Below, piece after piece: positions 50,192 through 60,113 of a stretch of DNA of 64,000 nt. The notes under the pieces were generated by a model. That model was not told the origin of the DNA, made no database searches, and saw nothing but the letters and a program-made list of their open reading frames with translations. The first letter of the stretch is position 1, and each line of letters opens with the position of its first letter. A program made the translations under genes and the position numbers. The DNA is from Microbacterium yannicii PS01 (GTDB taxonomy: Bacteria > Actinomycetota > Actinomycetes > Actinomycetales > Microbacteriaceae), in the NCBI RefSeq assembly GCF_000304335.1, contig NZ_CAJF01000015.1, positions 31,048 to 95,047 of the forward strand, in the 5' to 3' direction.

Positions 50192-50862
50192 TCGGCGTCC
50201 TCCTGCTCCTGATTCTCGGCCCCGCCCGTTGCGGAATCGGGTATCGGCTCTGCATGCGGGCCCGCCAGCAGCCCGAATAGCGCATCGACCATGCCCGCCA
50301 TGTCGACCTCGGGCTCCAGCATCCACTGCACCTGCAGTCCGTCCGCGACGGCCTGGAAGATCCGCGCGAGCGTCTCGGGCTCGATCCGGTCGGTCAGCTC
50401 GCCGGCGTTCTGCTGGCGCCCGATCGCGTCGGCGAACACCGAGCGCAGGGCTTCGCCGCGCTCGACGAAGAACCCGTGGGCAGGATGCTGGGGGTCGGCG
50501 GCGTCGACCGAGAGCCGGGCGAACAGCTGCACCAGGCCGGGGACCTCGGCGTTGTGCCGGATCACGCCGAGGTAGCCGGCGCGGATGTCGGCGGCAGCTG
50601 TCGGCCGAGCGAGGTCGAGTCCGAAGGCGACGGTGTCGAGCTCGTCGCGCCTGCGGAGGATCTCGGCGAAGAGCTCCTCCTTGGTGCCGAAGTAATGCAG
50701 CAGTCCCGCCTGACTCAGCCCCACGGCATCGGCCAGTTCCTTCACCGATGCACCGCGGAATCCCTCGCGCGCGATGACGTCGAGCGCGGTCTGAAGGATC
50801 TCCTCGCGCTTCGCGACGCCCTTCGCGTAGGAACCCCGTCGAACCTGCCGGCTCTCTGCCAT
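50188..50862 (-). CDS. TetR-family regulator
   Basis: A 224-residue regulator. The helix-turn-helix is at about 15-60 (GVAKREEILQTALDVIAREG, then ASVKELADAVGLSQAGLLHY). The C-terminal domain (PTAAADIRAGYLGVIRHNAE, LARIFQAVADGLQVQWMLEP) resembles the BetI/AcrR-like group. It is upstream of the frameshifted carboxylesterase, overlapping it by four bases, and divergent from the GH3 gene across a 93-base gap that holds a strong inverted repeat, so it probably controls both directions. Confidence 0.88.
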   Translation of the reverse strand: MAESRQVRRGSYAKGVAKREEILQTALDVIAREGFRGASVKELADAVGLSQAGLLHYFGTKEELFAEILRRRDELDTVAFGLDLARPTAAADIRAGYLGVIRHNAEVPGLVQLFARLSVDAADPQHPAHGFFVERGEALRSVFADAIGRQQNAGELTDRIEPETLARIFQAVADGLQVQWMLEPEVDMAGMVDALFGLLAGPHAEPIPDSATGGAENQEQEDAE

Positions 50863-50896
50863 AGGAGAAGTAAACCCGAACGGCGCTTGATTTCTC

Positions 50897-50919
50897 AAAA
50901 CCTAGTGACATAAGGTTTT
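50897..50919. promoter_or_regulatory. Candidate TetR operator upstream of the GH3 gene
   Basis: aaaacct (50897-50903) and aggtttt (50913-50919) are perfect 7-bp arms around agtgacata. The element lies in the AT-rich part of the gap between the TetR gene and the GH3 gene and would cover both promoters. Confidence 0.6.
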
Positions 50920-50955
50920 CGACAGCAGCTCATTGCCGAGCAGGAAAGGAACCCG

Positions 50956-53334
50956 ATGACCATCCCCGATGTCATGGAACTCACCCTCGATGAGAAGGCG
51001 TCGCTGACCAGCGGTGCGAGCTTCTGGTACACCAAGCCGGTGGAGCGCGTGGGCGTTCCGGCGATCATGGTGACCGACGGACCCCACGGCCTGCGCAAGC
51101 AGCGCGAGGGCGGCGACCACCTCGGCATCGGCGACAGCGTGCCGGCCACCTGTTTTCCGCCCGCGGTGGGTCTCGGCTCGTCGTGGGACGTCGACCTCGT
51201 GCACCGCGTCGGCGAGGCGCTCGGCACCGAGACCGCGATCGAGAACGTCGCGGTGCTGCTCGGGCCCGGCATCAACATCAAGCGCTCGCCGCTGTGCGGC
51301 CGCAACTTCGAGTATTTCTCCGAGGACCCGATCGTCTCGGGCGCGCTCGGCGCGGCCATCGTGAAGGGCATCCAGTCGAAGGGCGTGGGCACCTCGCTCA
51401 AGCACTTCGCCGCGAACAACCAGGAGAACGACCGCATGCGGTCGAGCTCGGACGTCGACCCGCGGCCGCTGCGCGAGATCTACCTGCGCGGCTTCCAGCG
51501 CGTCGTCGAGGACGCCCAGCCCTGGACCGTCATGTGCGCGTACAACCGCATCAACGGCGTGTACGCCTCGGAGGACCCGTGGCTGCTCACGCGGGTGCTG
51601 CGCGACGAATGGGGCTTCAAGGGTCTCGTGATGTCGGACTGGGGCGCGGTCAACGAGCGCGTGCCGGGCCTCGCCGCCGGCATGGACCTCGAGATGCCGT
51701 CATCGGGCGGCGTGACCGACGCGCAGATCGTCGCGGCCGTGCAGGACGGCTCGCTCGACGAGTCGGTGCTGGATGTCGCCGCCGGGCGCGTGCTCGACCT
51801 CGTGGGCAAGGCTCAGGCCGGGGCGGGGAGCATCGCAGGCCCGCTCGACGTGGACGCCCATCACGCCCTTGCGCGCGAAGCCGCCGGGCGCTCGATCGTG
51901 CTCCTCAAGAACGACGCCCCTGACTCGGTCGCCGCCCTTCGACAGGCTCAGGGACCGGTACAGGCTCAGGGACCGGTCGAGGCTCAGGGGCCGGTCGAGG
52001 CTCAGGGGCCGGTCGAGGCTCAGGGACCGGTCCTCCCGCTCGCGAAGGAGGCGAACGTCGCCGTGATCGGCGAGTTCGCCGAGAAGCCGCGCTTCCAGGG
52101 CGCGGGGTCGTCGATGATCAGCCCGACGCGCGTCGACACGGCGCTCGACGAGATCCGGGCGCTTTCGACCGGCGAGGTCACGTACGCCCGGGGCTTCAGC
52201 AACGCGCTCGAGGTCTCGCCCGAAGAGTCGACGGCGCTGCGCGACGAGGCGGTGGCTGCGGCATCCGGCGCCGATGTCGTCGTGGTCTTCCTGGGCCTGC
52301 CGGCACGACTGGAGTCCGAGGGGTACGACCGCGACGACATCGACCTGCCCGTCGAGCAGCTCGCGCTGCTCGACGCCGTGCTGGCGGTCAACCCGAACGC
52401 GGTGGTCGTGCTCTCGAACGGCGGCGTCGTGGCGCTGCCCTTCGCCGACCGCGTGCCGGCGATCCTCGAAGGGTGGCTGCTGGGACAGGCCGGGGGCGGA
52501 GCGATCGCCGACGTCCTGTTCGGCGACGTCAATCCCTCGGCGAAGCTCACCGAGACGATCCCGCTGCGGCTGGAGGACAGCCCGGCCTTCCTCGACTTCC
52601 CGGGCGAGTTCTCGCACGTGCGCTACGGCGAGGGCCTGTTCGTCGGGTATCGCTGGTACGACGCGCGTCGCCTCGAGGTCGCGTTCCCGTTCGGGCACGG
52701 CCTGTCGTACACGACGTTCTCGTACGGGGATGCCGCCGCCTCCGTCCGCGAGGACGGCGACATCGAGGTGCGGGTCGCGGTCACGAACACCGGTGACCGC
52801 GCGGGCCGCGAGGTCGTGCAGGTCTACACGTCGCTTCCGGGCGGTGCAGTGCAGCGGCCGGATCGGGAGCTGAAGGCGTTCGCATCGGTCCAGCTCGAGG
52901 CCGGCGAGACCCGCGAGGTCGTCGTGCCGGTGCGGCGGAAGGATCTCGCGTACTGGGACGTCCGGGCCGACCGCTGGGTCGTCGAAGGCGGCGAGTACGT
53001 CGTCGAGGTCGCGGCGTCGAGTCGCGACATCCGCTCCCGTGTCACCGTCGAGGTCGCGGGCGACGAGTTCGCCCTGCCGCTGTCGCGGACGTCGTCGCTC
53101 GGCGAGGTCATGCGCCACCCGGTGGCCGGGCCCGTGGTGCAGGCCGCCATCGCGCAGATGATGGGCGGCATGGAGGGTGCCGCGGCGATCATGCCCGAGG
53201 GCGTCGACTTCACCAAGATGATGGAGTCGTTCCCGATCGGCCGGGTCGGCATGTTCGCCGGCGGCGAGGGCGGCGGCGTGTCGCCCGAGATGATCGACGG
53301 GCTCATCGCGATGGGCAACGCCGGCCGGCAATGA
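50956..53334 (+). CDS. bglX: GH3 beta-glucosidase
   Basis: A 792-residue retaining glycosidase with the usual order: TIM barrel (about 1-325), alpha/beta sandwich (about 360-580) and C-terminal fibronectin-like domain (about 600-700), plus a methionine-rich tail (MMGGMEGAAAIMPEG). The nucleophile is Asp228 in GLVMSDWGAVNE, and KHFAANNQE (149-157) is the conserved substrate loop. The acid/base is probably in the second domain (ARLESEGYDRDD). Residues about 329-361 are an inserted repeat (QAQGPVE-like words) with no family counterpart. No signal peptide is visible, so it should act inside the cell. Confidence 0.92.
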   Translation: MTIPDVMELTLDEKASLTSGASFWYTKPVERVGVPAIMVTDGPHGLRKQREGGDHLGIGDSVPATCFPPAVGLGSSWDVDLVHRVGEALGTETAIENVAVLLGPGINIKRSPLCGRNFEYFSEDPIVSGALGAAIVKGIQSKGVGTSLKHFAANNQENDRMRSSSDVDPRPLREIYLRGFQRVVEDAQPWTVMCAYNRINGVYASEDPWLLTRVLRDEWGFKGLVMSDWGAVNERVPGLAAGMDLEMPSSGGVTDAQIVAAVQDGSLDESVLDVAAGRVLDLVGKAQAGAGSIAGPLDVDAHHALAREAAGRSIVLLKNDAPDSVAALRQAQGPVQAQGPVEAQGPVEAQGPVEAQGPVLPLAKEANVAVIGEFAEKPRFQGAGSSMISPTRVDTALDEIRALSTGEVTYARGFSNALEVSPEESTALRDEAVAAASGADVVVVFLGLPARLESEGYDRDDIDLPVEQLALLDAVLAVNPNAVVVLSNGGVVALPFADRVPAILEGWLLGQAGGGAIADVLFGDVNPSAKLTETIPLRLEDSPAFLDFPGEFSHVRYGEGLFVGYRWYDARRLEVAFPFGHGLSYTTFSYGDAAASVREDGDIEVRVAVTNTGDRAGREVVQVYTSLPGGAVQRPDRELKAFASVQLEAGETREVVVPVRRKDLAYWDVRADRWVVEGGEYVVEVAASSRDIRSRVTVEVAGDEFALPLSRTSSLGEVMRHPVAGPVVQAAIAQMMGGMEGAAAIMPEGVDFTKMMESFPIGRVGMFAGGEGGGVSPEMIDGLIAMGNAGRQ
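51938..52031. repeat. Five 18-bp units inside the GH3 beta-glucosidase
   Basis: Five copies of an 18-bp unit with core ggctcagg are spaced exactly 18 bases apart (positions 51945, 51963, 51981, 51999, 52017) and encode QAQGPVE-like six-residue repeats inside the enzyme, between the two main domains. The first copy includes ttcgacaggctcagggacc, the same word in reverse complement as at 32948 and 46519. Confidence 0.85.
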
Positions 53335-53339
53335 GACGC

Positions 53340-53388
53340 CGAAAGGGTGGGTTCTCACCGCTGTGCGCGGCGCAAACCCACCCTTTCG
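53340..53388. terminator. Perfect 14-bp hairpin between convergent genes
   Basis: cgaaagggtgggtt (53340-53353) and aacccaccctttcg (53375-53388) are exact complements around a 21-base loop that itself can pair (ccgc/gcgg). It lies between the GH3 stop and the convergent hydrolase stop, so a bidirectional terminator is the simplest reading, despite no T-tract. Confidence 0.6.
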
Positions 53389-53403
53389 CGTGATGGCGGC
53401 GGG

Positions 53404-54348
<945 letters not shown>

Positions 54349-54395
54349 TCACACCCCGTTCAGCGTCACCCGGAGAAGATGTCGGCTGCGAGGGG

Positions 54396-55615
<1,220 letters not shown>

Positions 55616-55619
<4 letters not shown>

Positions 55620-56818
55620 GGGGTCTCCTCGGGAACGGATGCGACGGCGGCGCGCAGCAGCGCGGCCGAGGTCTCGGGCGGGACGTCGCCGATCCAGGCG
55701 CCCATGGCGGCCTCGGATCCGGCGAGGAACTTGAGCTTGTCGGCGGCGCGGCGCGGCGACGTGAGCTGGAGGTGCAGGCGCACCGTGTCGCGGCCGCGGT
55801 GCACCGGAGCCTGGTGCCACGCCGCGATGTAGGGCGTGGCCGTGTCGTACAGCGCATCGACTCCGCGCAGCAGGCGCAGGTAGAGCGGCGCGAGCTCGTC
55901 GCGCTCGGCCTGGGTCGTGGCAGCGAGGTCGGGCACATGGCGGTGGGGCAGCAAGTGCACTTCGAGCGGCCACCGCGCGGCGAACGGCACGAACGCCGTC
56001 CAGTACTCGCCCTCGAGGATCACGCGCTCGCCCGCCCGCTCGAACTCGAGGATGCGCTCGAAGAGGTCGGGGCCCTCACGGTCGATCGATGCCAGGAGGG
56101 TCGTGGTGCGCGGCGTGATGTACGGATACGCGTAGATCTGGCCGTGCGGATGGGGGAGCGTCACGCCGATCGCCTCGCCGCGGTTCTCGAACGGGAACAC
56201 CTGCTCCACGCCGGGCAACGCCGACAGCGCGGCCGTGCGGTCGGCCCACGCCTCGATCACCGTGCGGGCGCGCGTGGACGTCAGCGTGCCGAACGAGCCG
56301 GAGTGCTCGGGACTGAAGCACACGACCTCGCAGCGGCCGACCGACGTGCGCGTGCGGCCGAGGCCTGGAGCGCTCAGGTCGTCGAGGTCGCGAGGGGCAT
56401 CGTCGCCGGCGGGCGCGCCGCCCTGCGCGGCCGTCAGGGCCGGGCCGAACGAGGGCGACTTGTTCTCGAACACGGCGACGTCGTAGCGCGAGGGGATCTC
56501 GGAGGGGTTCGACGGCGTCTGCGGCGCGAGCGGGTCGAGGTGGGCGGGCGGGAGGAACGCGCGATTCTGTCGTGCCGCGGCCACCGAGATCCAGTCGCCG
56601 GTCAAGACGTCGCGCCGCATGGTGGCCGTCGGCGGCCGGGGAGCCGGCTCCCGCGCGTCGAGGGCGCGATCGGGACCGAGTGTGGTGTCGGGATCGTCGT
56701 AGTAGATGAGCTCGCGCCCGTCGGCGAGGCGGGTGGGCCGCTTGACCACGCCGGCGCCCAGCGTCTCGGCGGGACCTTGTACCGCCGCAGGGGCCGGTCC
56801 TGGATCTGGCGTGTTCAC
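55616..56818 (-). CDS. galT: Galactose-1-phosphate uridylyltransferase
   Basis: A 400-residue HIT-like nucleotidyltransferase. The catalytic HPHGQIYAYPYI motif and the preceding PFENRGEAIGVT lie near residue 220; the N-terminal zinc-ligand region is RPTRLADGRELIYYDDPDTT then TGDWISVAAARQNRAF. Together with galK it converts galactose 1-phosphate to UDP-galactose in the Leloir route. GTG at 56818 is chosen over an ATG 43 codons upstream because the upstream residues overlap the divergent operators and the LacI gene. It is 52 bases from the divergent regulator start. Confidence 0.9.
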
Positions 56819-56856
56819 GTCAACACGGTACAGCGCCGCTGTGTTATCGTCAACAC
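56811..56856. promoter_or_regulatory. Two LacI-type operators 30 bases apart at galT
   Basis: gtgttcacgtcaacac (56811-56826) and gtgttatcgtcaacac (56841-56856) both read GTGTT-N6-AACAC around a central CG, and their centres are exactly 30 bases apart, about three helical turns. The first overlaps the galT start codon. The divergent LacI gene starts at 56871. Confidence 0.75.
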
Positions 56857-56870
56857 GAACGGAGGTCGAC

Positions 56871-57935
56871 ATGAACGAGCGTCGCGTGTCGATGGCCGAT
56901 GTCGCCGTCCGCGCCGGCGTCTCGGGCCAGACCGTGTCGCGCGTCGTCAACGCCAGCCCGCGGGTCGATCCCGAGACGCGCGCCCGGGTGGAGTCCGCGA
57001 TGAGCGAGCTCGGCTACCGGCCGCATCGTGCCGCCCGAGCGCTCCGCACCGGCCGCACCCAGACGATCGGGCTCGTGGTGTCGACGCTCGCCACGGTGGG
57101 CAACTCCCTCATGCTCCAGACGGTGGCGGATGCCGCGTCCGCCCGCGGCTACGCGCTGACGGTCGTGACACTCGACCGCGGCGGTGCTGGAGCCGCGTTC
57201 GAGCGACTGAACGAGCAGGGCGTCGACGGCGTCATCGTGCTCAACGAGGCGACGGCGCTGGCGCTCGAGGCCCCCGCGCCGCGGGGTCTGTCGATAGTGG
57301 TCGTCGATGCGCCGCCCGATGCAGTGGGCGCGTCGCAGGGCGGCGACCGCCGACGCCACGCATCCAAGACGTCGGATCACGCCGGCGCCCGTCGTGGAGT
57401 GGTGCAGTCCGACCATGCCGGCGGCGCGCGCGCCGCGGTCGAGCACCTGCTCGAGCTCGGGCATCGCACCGTCCACCACCTCGCCGGACCCGCCGAGTCG
57501 TTCGCGGCGGCGGAGCGCGAACGCGGCTGGCGCGACGCGCTCGCCGACGCCGGGCTCGACGCGCCCGGACCGGCGCGCGGCGACTGGACCGCGGCATCCG
57601 GTCATCGCGCGGGCGTGATTCTCGCCGCGCACCCCGACATCACCGCCGTGTTCGCTGCGAACGACCAGATGGCGCTGGGGGCGATGCGGGCCCTGACCGA
57701 CGCCGGCCGGGACGTACCGGGCGCGGTGAGCGTGGTGGGTTTCGACGACATCGCCGACGCCGCGGACTATCGCCCGCCGCTCACGACGGTGCGCCAGGAG
57801 TTCGGCCGCCTCGGAGAGCTCGCCGTCGCGACCCTCGTCACCGGCATCGAGGACGGCGGCGCCGGCTTCGAGCTCGTCCCGACGTCGCTGGTCGTGCGGG
57901 CGAGCACCGCCGCCCGCGCTGATCCGCTGGGTTGA
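56871..57935 (+). CDS. LacI/GalR-family repressor of the gal operon
   Basis: A 354-residue repressor. SMADVAVRAGVSGQTVSRVV then NASPRVDPETRARVESAMSE and LGYRPHRAARALR are the DNA-binding domain and hinge; QTIGLVVSTLATVGNSLMLQ starts the sugar-binding domain and AVSVVGFDDIADAADYRPPL closes it. Oddly, about 23 residues near 154-177 (GDRRRHASKTSD region) have no family counterpart and contain a short near-repeat of SDHAGA/SDHAGGA, so the effector domain may be altered. It is divergent from galT and lies beside paired GTGTT-AACAC operators. Confidence 0.88.
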   Translation: MNERRVSMADVAVRAGVSGQTVSRVVNASPRVDPETRARVESAMSELGYRPHRAARALRTGRTQTIGLVVSTLATVGNSLMLQTVADAASARGYALTVVTLDRGGAGAAFERLNEQGVDGVIVLNEATALALEAPAPRGLSIVVVDAPPDAVGASQGGDRRRHASKTSDHAGARRGVVQSDHAGGARAAVEHLLELGHRTVHHLAGPAESFAAAERERGWRDALADAGLDAPGPARGDWTAASGHRAGVILAAHPDITAVFAANDQMALGAMRALTDAGRDVPGAVSVVGFDDIADAADYRPPLTTVRQEFGRLGELAVATLVTGIEDGGAGFELVPTSLVVRASTAARADPLG

Positions 57936-57965
57936 GGGCGTCCGCGCTGGTTCTCGTTGCCCGGA

Positions 57966-58012
57966 ACAGGTGATCCGGCGTAGGAAGGCCGCTAAAGCCC
58001 GGAACGACCTGT
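57966..58012. terminator. Inverted repeat between convergent gal-regulator and ThuA genes
   Basis: acaggtgatccgg (57966-57978) and ccggaacgacctgt (57999-58012) pair with one mismatch and one bulge around a 20-base loop. They sit between two convergent stops, so a bidirectional terminator is likely. The word cccggaac also occurs twice in the loop and right arm. Confidence 0.45.
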
Positions 58013-58051
58013 GTGCGCCAGAGCAGGTGCTCTCGTGGCGGTGAGAGTCGA

Positions 58052-58792
58052 TCAGGCGTCGATGCGGGCGGCCCAGCGCGCCCCGCGGGTGAGCACGGCC
58101 CGCAGTTCCTCGGATTCGTAGGCGCGGGCATCATGGCCGAGTGCGCTGACGAGGGCGCGCACCGGAGCCGTACCGGGCGATGTCTCTCTAACCCACACCA
58201 CGGGGTGAGCGACGCCGTCGAGGTCGTGCACGGCGAGCACGGTGGCCCCGTCGTCGACGACCAGGTCGGTGTAGCGCTCGTCGAAGACCGTGAAGTCCGC
58301 GCGAGCGATGCCGTGCGCGTCGTCGACGACACGCACCGCGGCATCGTCGATCTCGGGATGCCACGACCGCCCCGCTTCCCATTCGCCGCCGATCGCGCGG
58401 CGGAAGGCCGGATAGTCGCGCAGGCTCGACAGGGCGCTGTGCGTCGCGATCACACCGATGCCGCGCCCGAACGCGGCAGTGAGGCCGGCTTCGGCATCCG
58501 GATCCGCGCCACGCGCGGCTTCGCCGTTGCGCCATGGGTCTCCGGCGTTGACGACGAGCAGCGCGGCGCCGTCGAGCGCGGCGAGGGCCTCATCGGGATT
58601 CTCGACGACGTCGACCTGCCAGTCGTCGGCGCGCAGCAGCTCGGCGATCGCGGCGGACGTCTCGGGATACGGATGCCACGGATCGGCGTACCTGCCGGTT
58701 CCGCAGGCGATCACGGCCCGGGGACGTCGGGCCTCGCGGGCGATGCCGGCGCTGGTGCCGGCATCGGGCTGTTCGGCATCCATCGCTACCAT
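58052..58792 (-). CDS. ThuA-like glutamine-amidotransferase-fold protein
   Basis: A 246-residue protein of the trehalose-utilisation (ThuA) family. ACGTGRYADPWHPYPETSAA, VVNAGDPWRNGE and GIGVIATHSALSSLRDYPAF are the conserved core; the fold is that of class I glutamine amidotransferases but without a catalytic Cys-His-Glu triad that I can see. ThuA proteins occur in sugar operons, often beside oxidoreductases, and may process modified sugars. The ATG at 58792 has no clear ribosome-binding site; an ATG three codons later is possible. Confidence 0.75.
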   Translation of the reverse strand: MVAMDAEQPDAGTSAGIAREARRPRAVIACGTGRYADPWHPYPETSAAIAELLRADDWQVDVVENPDEALAALDGAALLVVNAGDPWRNGEAARGADPDAEAGLTAAFGRGIGVIATHSALSSLRDYPAFRRAIGGEWEAGRSWHPEIDDAAVRVVDDAHGIARADFTVFDERYTDLVVDDGATVLAVHDLDGVAHPVVWVRETSPGTAPVRALVSALGHDARAYESEELRAVLTRGARWAARIDA

Positions 58793-58848
58793 GGTCAGCA
58801 GGATAACGCTTTCCCTCGGGATCGCCGCGCGCAGAGGAGAATGTCGTC

Positions 58849-60009
58849 ATGGTGCACACTGTCGTGATCGCCCCCGACTCGTTCAAAGGCACCATCGGCG
58901 CGGCCGCGGCGGCCCAGGCGCTCGCCGACGGATGGCGGCGCGTGCGTCCGGACGATGTTCTGCGGCTGCTCCCGATGGCCGACGGCGGCGAGGGAACGGT
59001 CGAGGCCTTCGCGACGGCGGTTCCCGGAGCCCGGCGCATCGCGGTCAGCGTGACGGGTCCCGAGGGGACGCCGGTCGATGCCTCGTGGGTCCTCCTACCT
59101 CCGACGGCGGCCGCGCCCGCCGGCACCGGCGTCGTCGAACTCGCCGGAACGAGCGGCATCGAGCTTCTGGGTGAGCCGCCCCGGCTGCGCGCGCACGACG
59201 CGCACACGCGCGGATTCGGTGAGGCGATCGCGGCCGCCCTCGCGCACGGGGTCTCGCGCCTCGTGCTGGGCATCGGGTCGAGCGCGTCCACCGACGGCGG
59301 CACGGGCATGCTCACCGCGCTCGGCGCGAGATTCACGGATGCCGCGGGCCACCCGATCCCGGACGGCGGGCGTGGTCTCGGCTCGATCGCGGGCGTCGAT
59401 CTGTCCGGGCTCGCGCCGCTGCCGCCGGGTGGCGTGACCGTGCTGTCGGACGTGACGAATCCGCTCCTCGGCCCGAGCGGAGCGGCCGCGGTCTTCGGCC
59501 CCCAGAAGGGCGCGACTCTCAGCGAGATCGCCGAACTCGACGCCGGGCTCGCGCGACTCGCGGCCCTGGTCGATGCCGACCGCGAGGCTCCGGGCGCGGG
59601 CGCGGCGGGCGGCACCGGCTTCGGCCTGCTCGCATGGGGAGCGGAGCTGGTGCCCGGGTCGGGGGCGGTCGCCGAGCTGGTGGGTCTGCGCGAGGCGATC
59701 GCCGAGGTATCCGCAATCCCCGCCGGCGACATCGACGGCCCGAGATCGGCCGTCGTGCTGACGGGTGAGGGCTCGTACGACGGTCAGTCCGCCGCGGGCA
59801 AAGTGCCCGCCCATGTGGCCGCGGTGGCGGCGGGGGCCGGCGTTCCGGCGATGCTCGTCGCCGGCCGCATCGCGCCCGACGCCGACACATCGGCGTTCGC
59901 GGCGACGGCGTCGCTGACCGACCTCGCCGGCTCACCGCAGGCTTCGATGGCGGCTCCCGCGCGCTGGCTGACCGAGGCCGGCGCCGCCCTCGCCCGCACC
60001 CTGACCTGA
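58849..60009 (+). CDS. glxK: Glycerate 2-kinase (GlxK/GarK type)
   Basis: A 386-residue kinase of the GlxK family that phosphorylates D-glycerate with ATP, feeding 2-phosphoglycerate to glycolysis. APDSFKGTIGAAAAAQALAD is the substrate-loop signature, DGGEGTVEAFATAVPGARRI the second, GIGSSASTDGGTGMLTALGA the catalytic centre, and VLSDVTNPLLGPSGAAAVFG and GEGSYDGQSAAGKVPAHVAA close it. Glycerate is an end product of glucarate/galactarate degradation by an alternative route, so it suits its aldarate neighbours. The ATG start follows AGAGGAG. Confidence 0.92.
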   Translation: MVHTVVIAPDSFKGTIGAAAAAQALADGWRRVRPDDVLRLLPMADGGEGTVEAFATAVPGARRIAVSVTGPEGTPVDASWVLLPPTAAAPAGTGVVELAGTSGIELLGEPPRLRAHDAHTRGFGEAIAAALAHGVSRLVLGIGSSASTDGGTGMLTALGARFTDAAGHPIPDGGRGLGSIAGVDLSGLAPLPPGGVTVLSDVTNPLLGPSGAAAVFGPQKGATLSEIAELDAGLARLAALVDADREAPGAGAAGGTGFGLLAWGAELVPGSGAVAELVGLREAIAEVSAIPAGDIDGPRSAVVLTGEGSYDGQSAAGKVPAHVAAVAAGAGVPAMLVAGRIAPDADTSAFAATASLTDLAGSPQASMAAPARWLTEAGAALARTLT

Positions 60010-60028
60010 GCCCTGTCGCCGAACCACC

Positions 60029-60088
60029 CCTTCTCGCCGAGGCCATTCCAGGTTGGTCGTGCCAACACGTGTGGCTTCGGCGAGAAGG
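60029..60088. terminator. Inverted repeat between convergent glxK and dehydrogenase genes
   Basis: ccttctcgccga (60029-60040) and tcggcgagaagg (60077-60088) are perfect 12-bp arms around a 36-base centre that contains a second hairpin (gttgg/ccaac). It lies between the convergent stops and is a probable bidirectional terminator. Confidence 0.55.
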
Positions 60089-60113
60089 CCTGATTTCGAC
60101 GCAGAGAGACGGG

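Noticed and set aside
53354..53374. Possible mobile-element end at the GH3 terminator
   Set aside because: Arms are perfect but there are no target-site duplications or neighbouring transposase; a terminator explains it.
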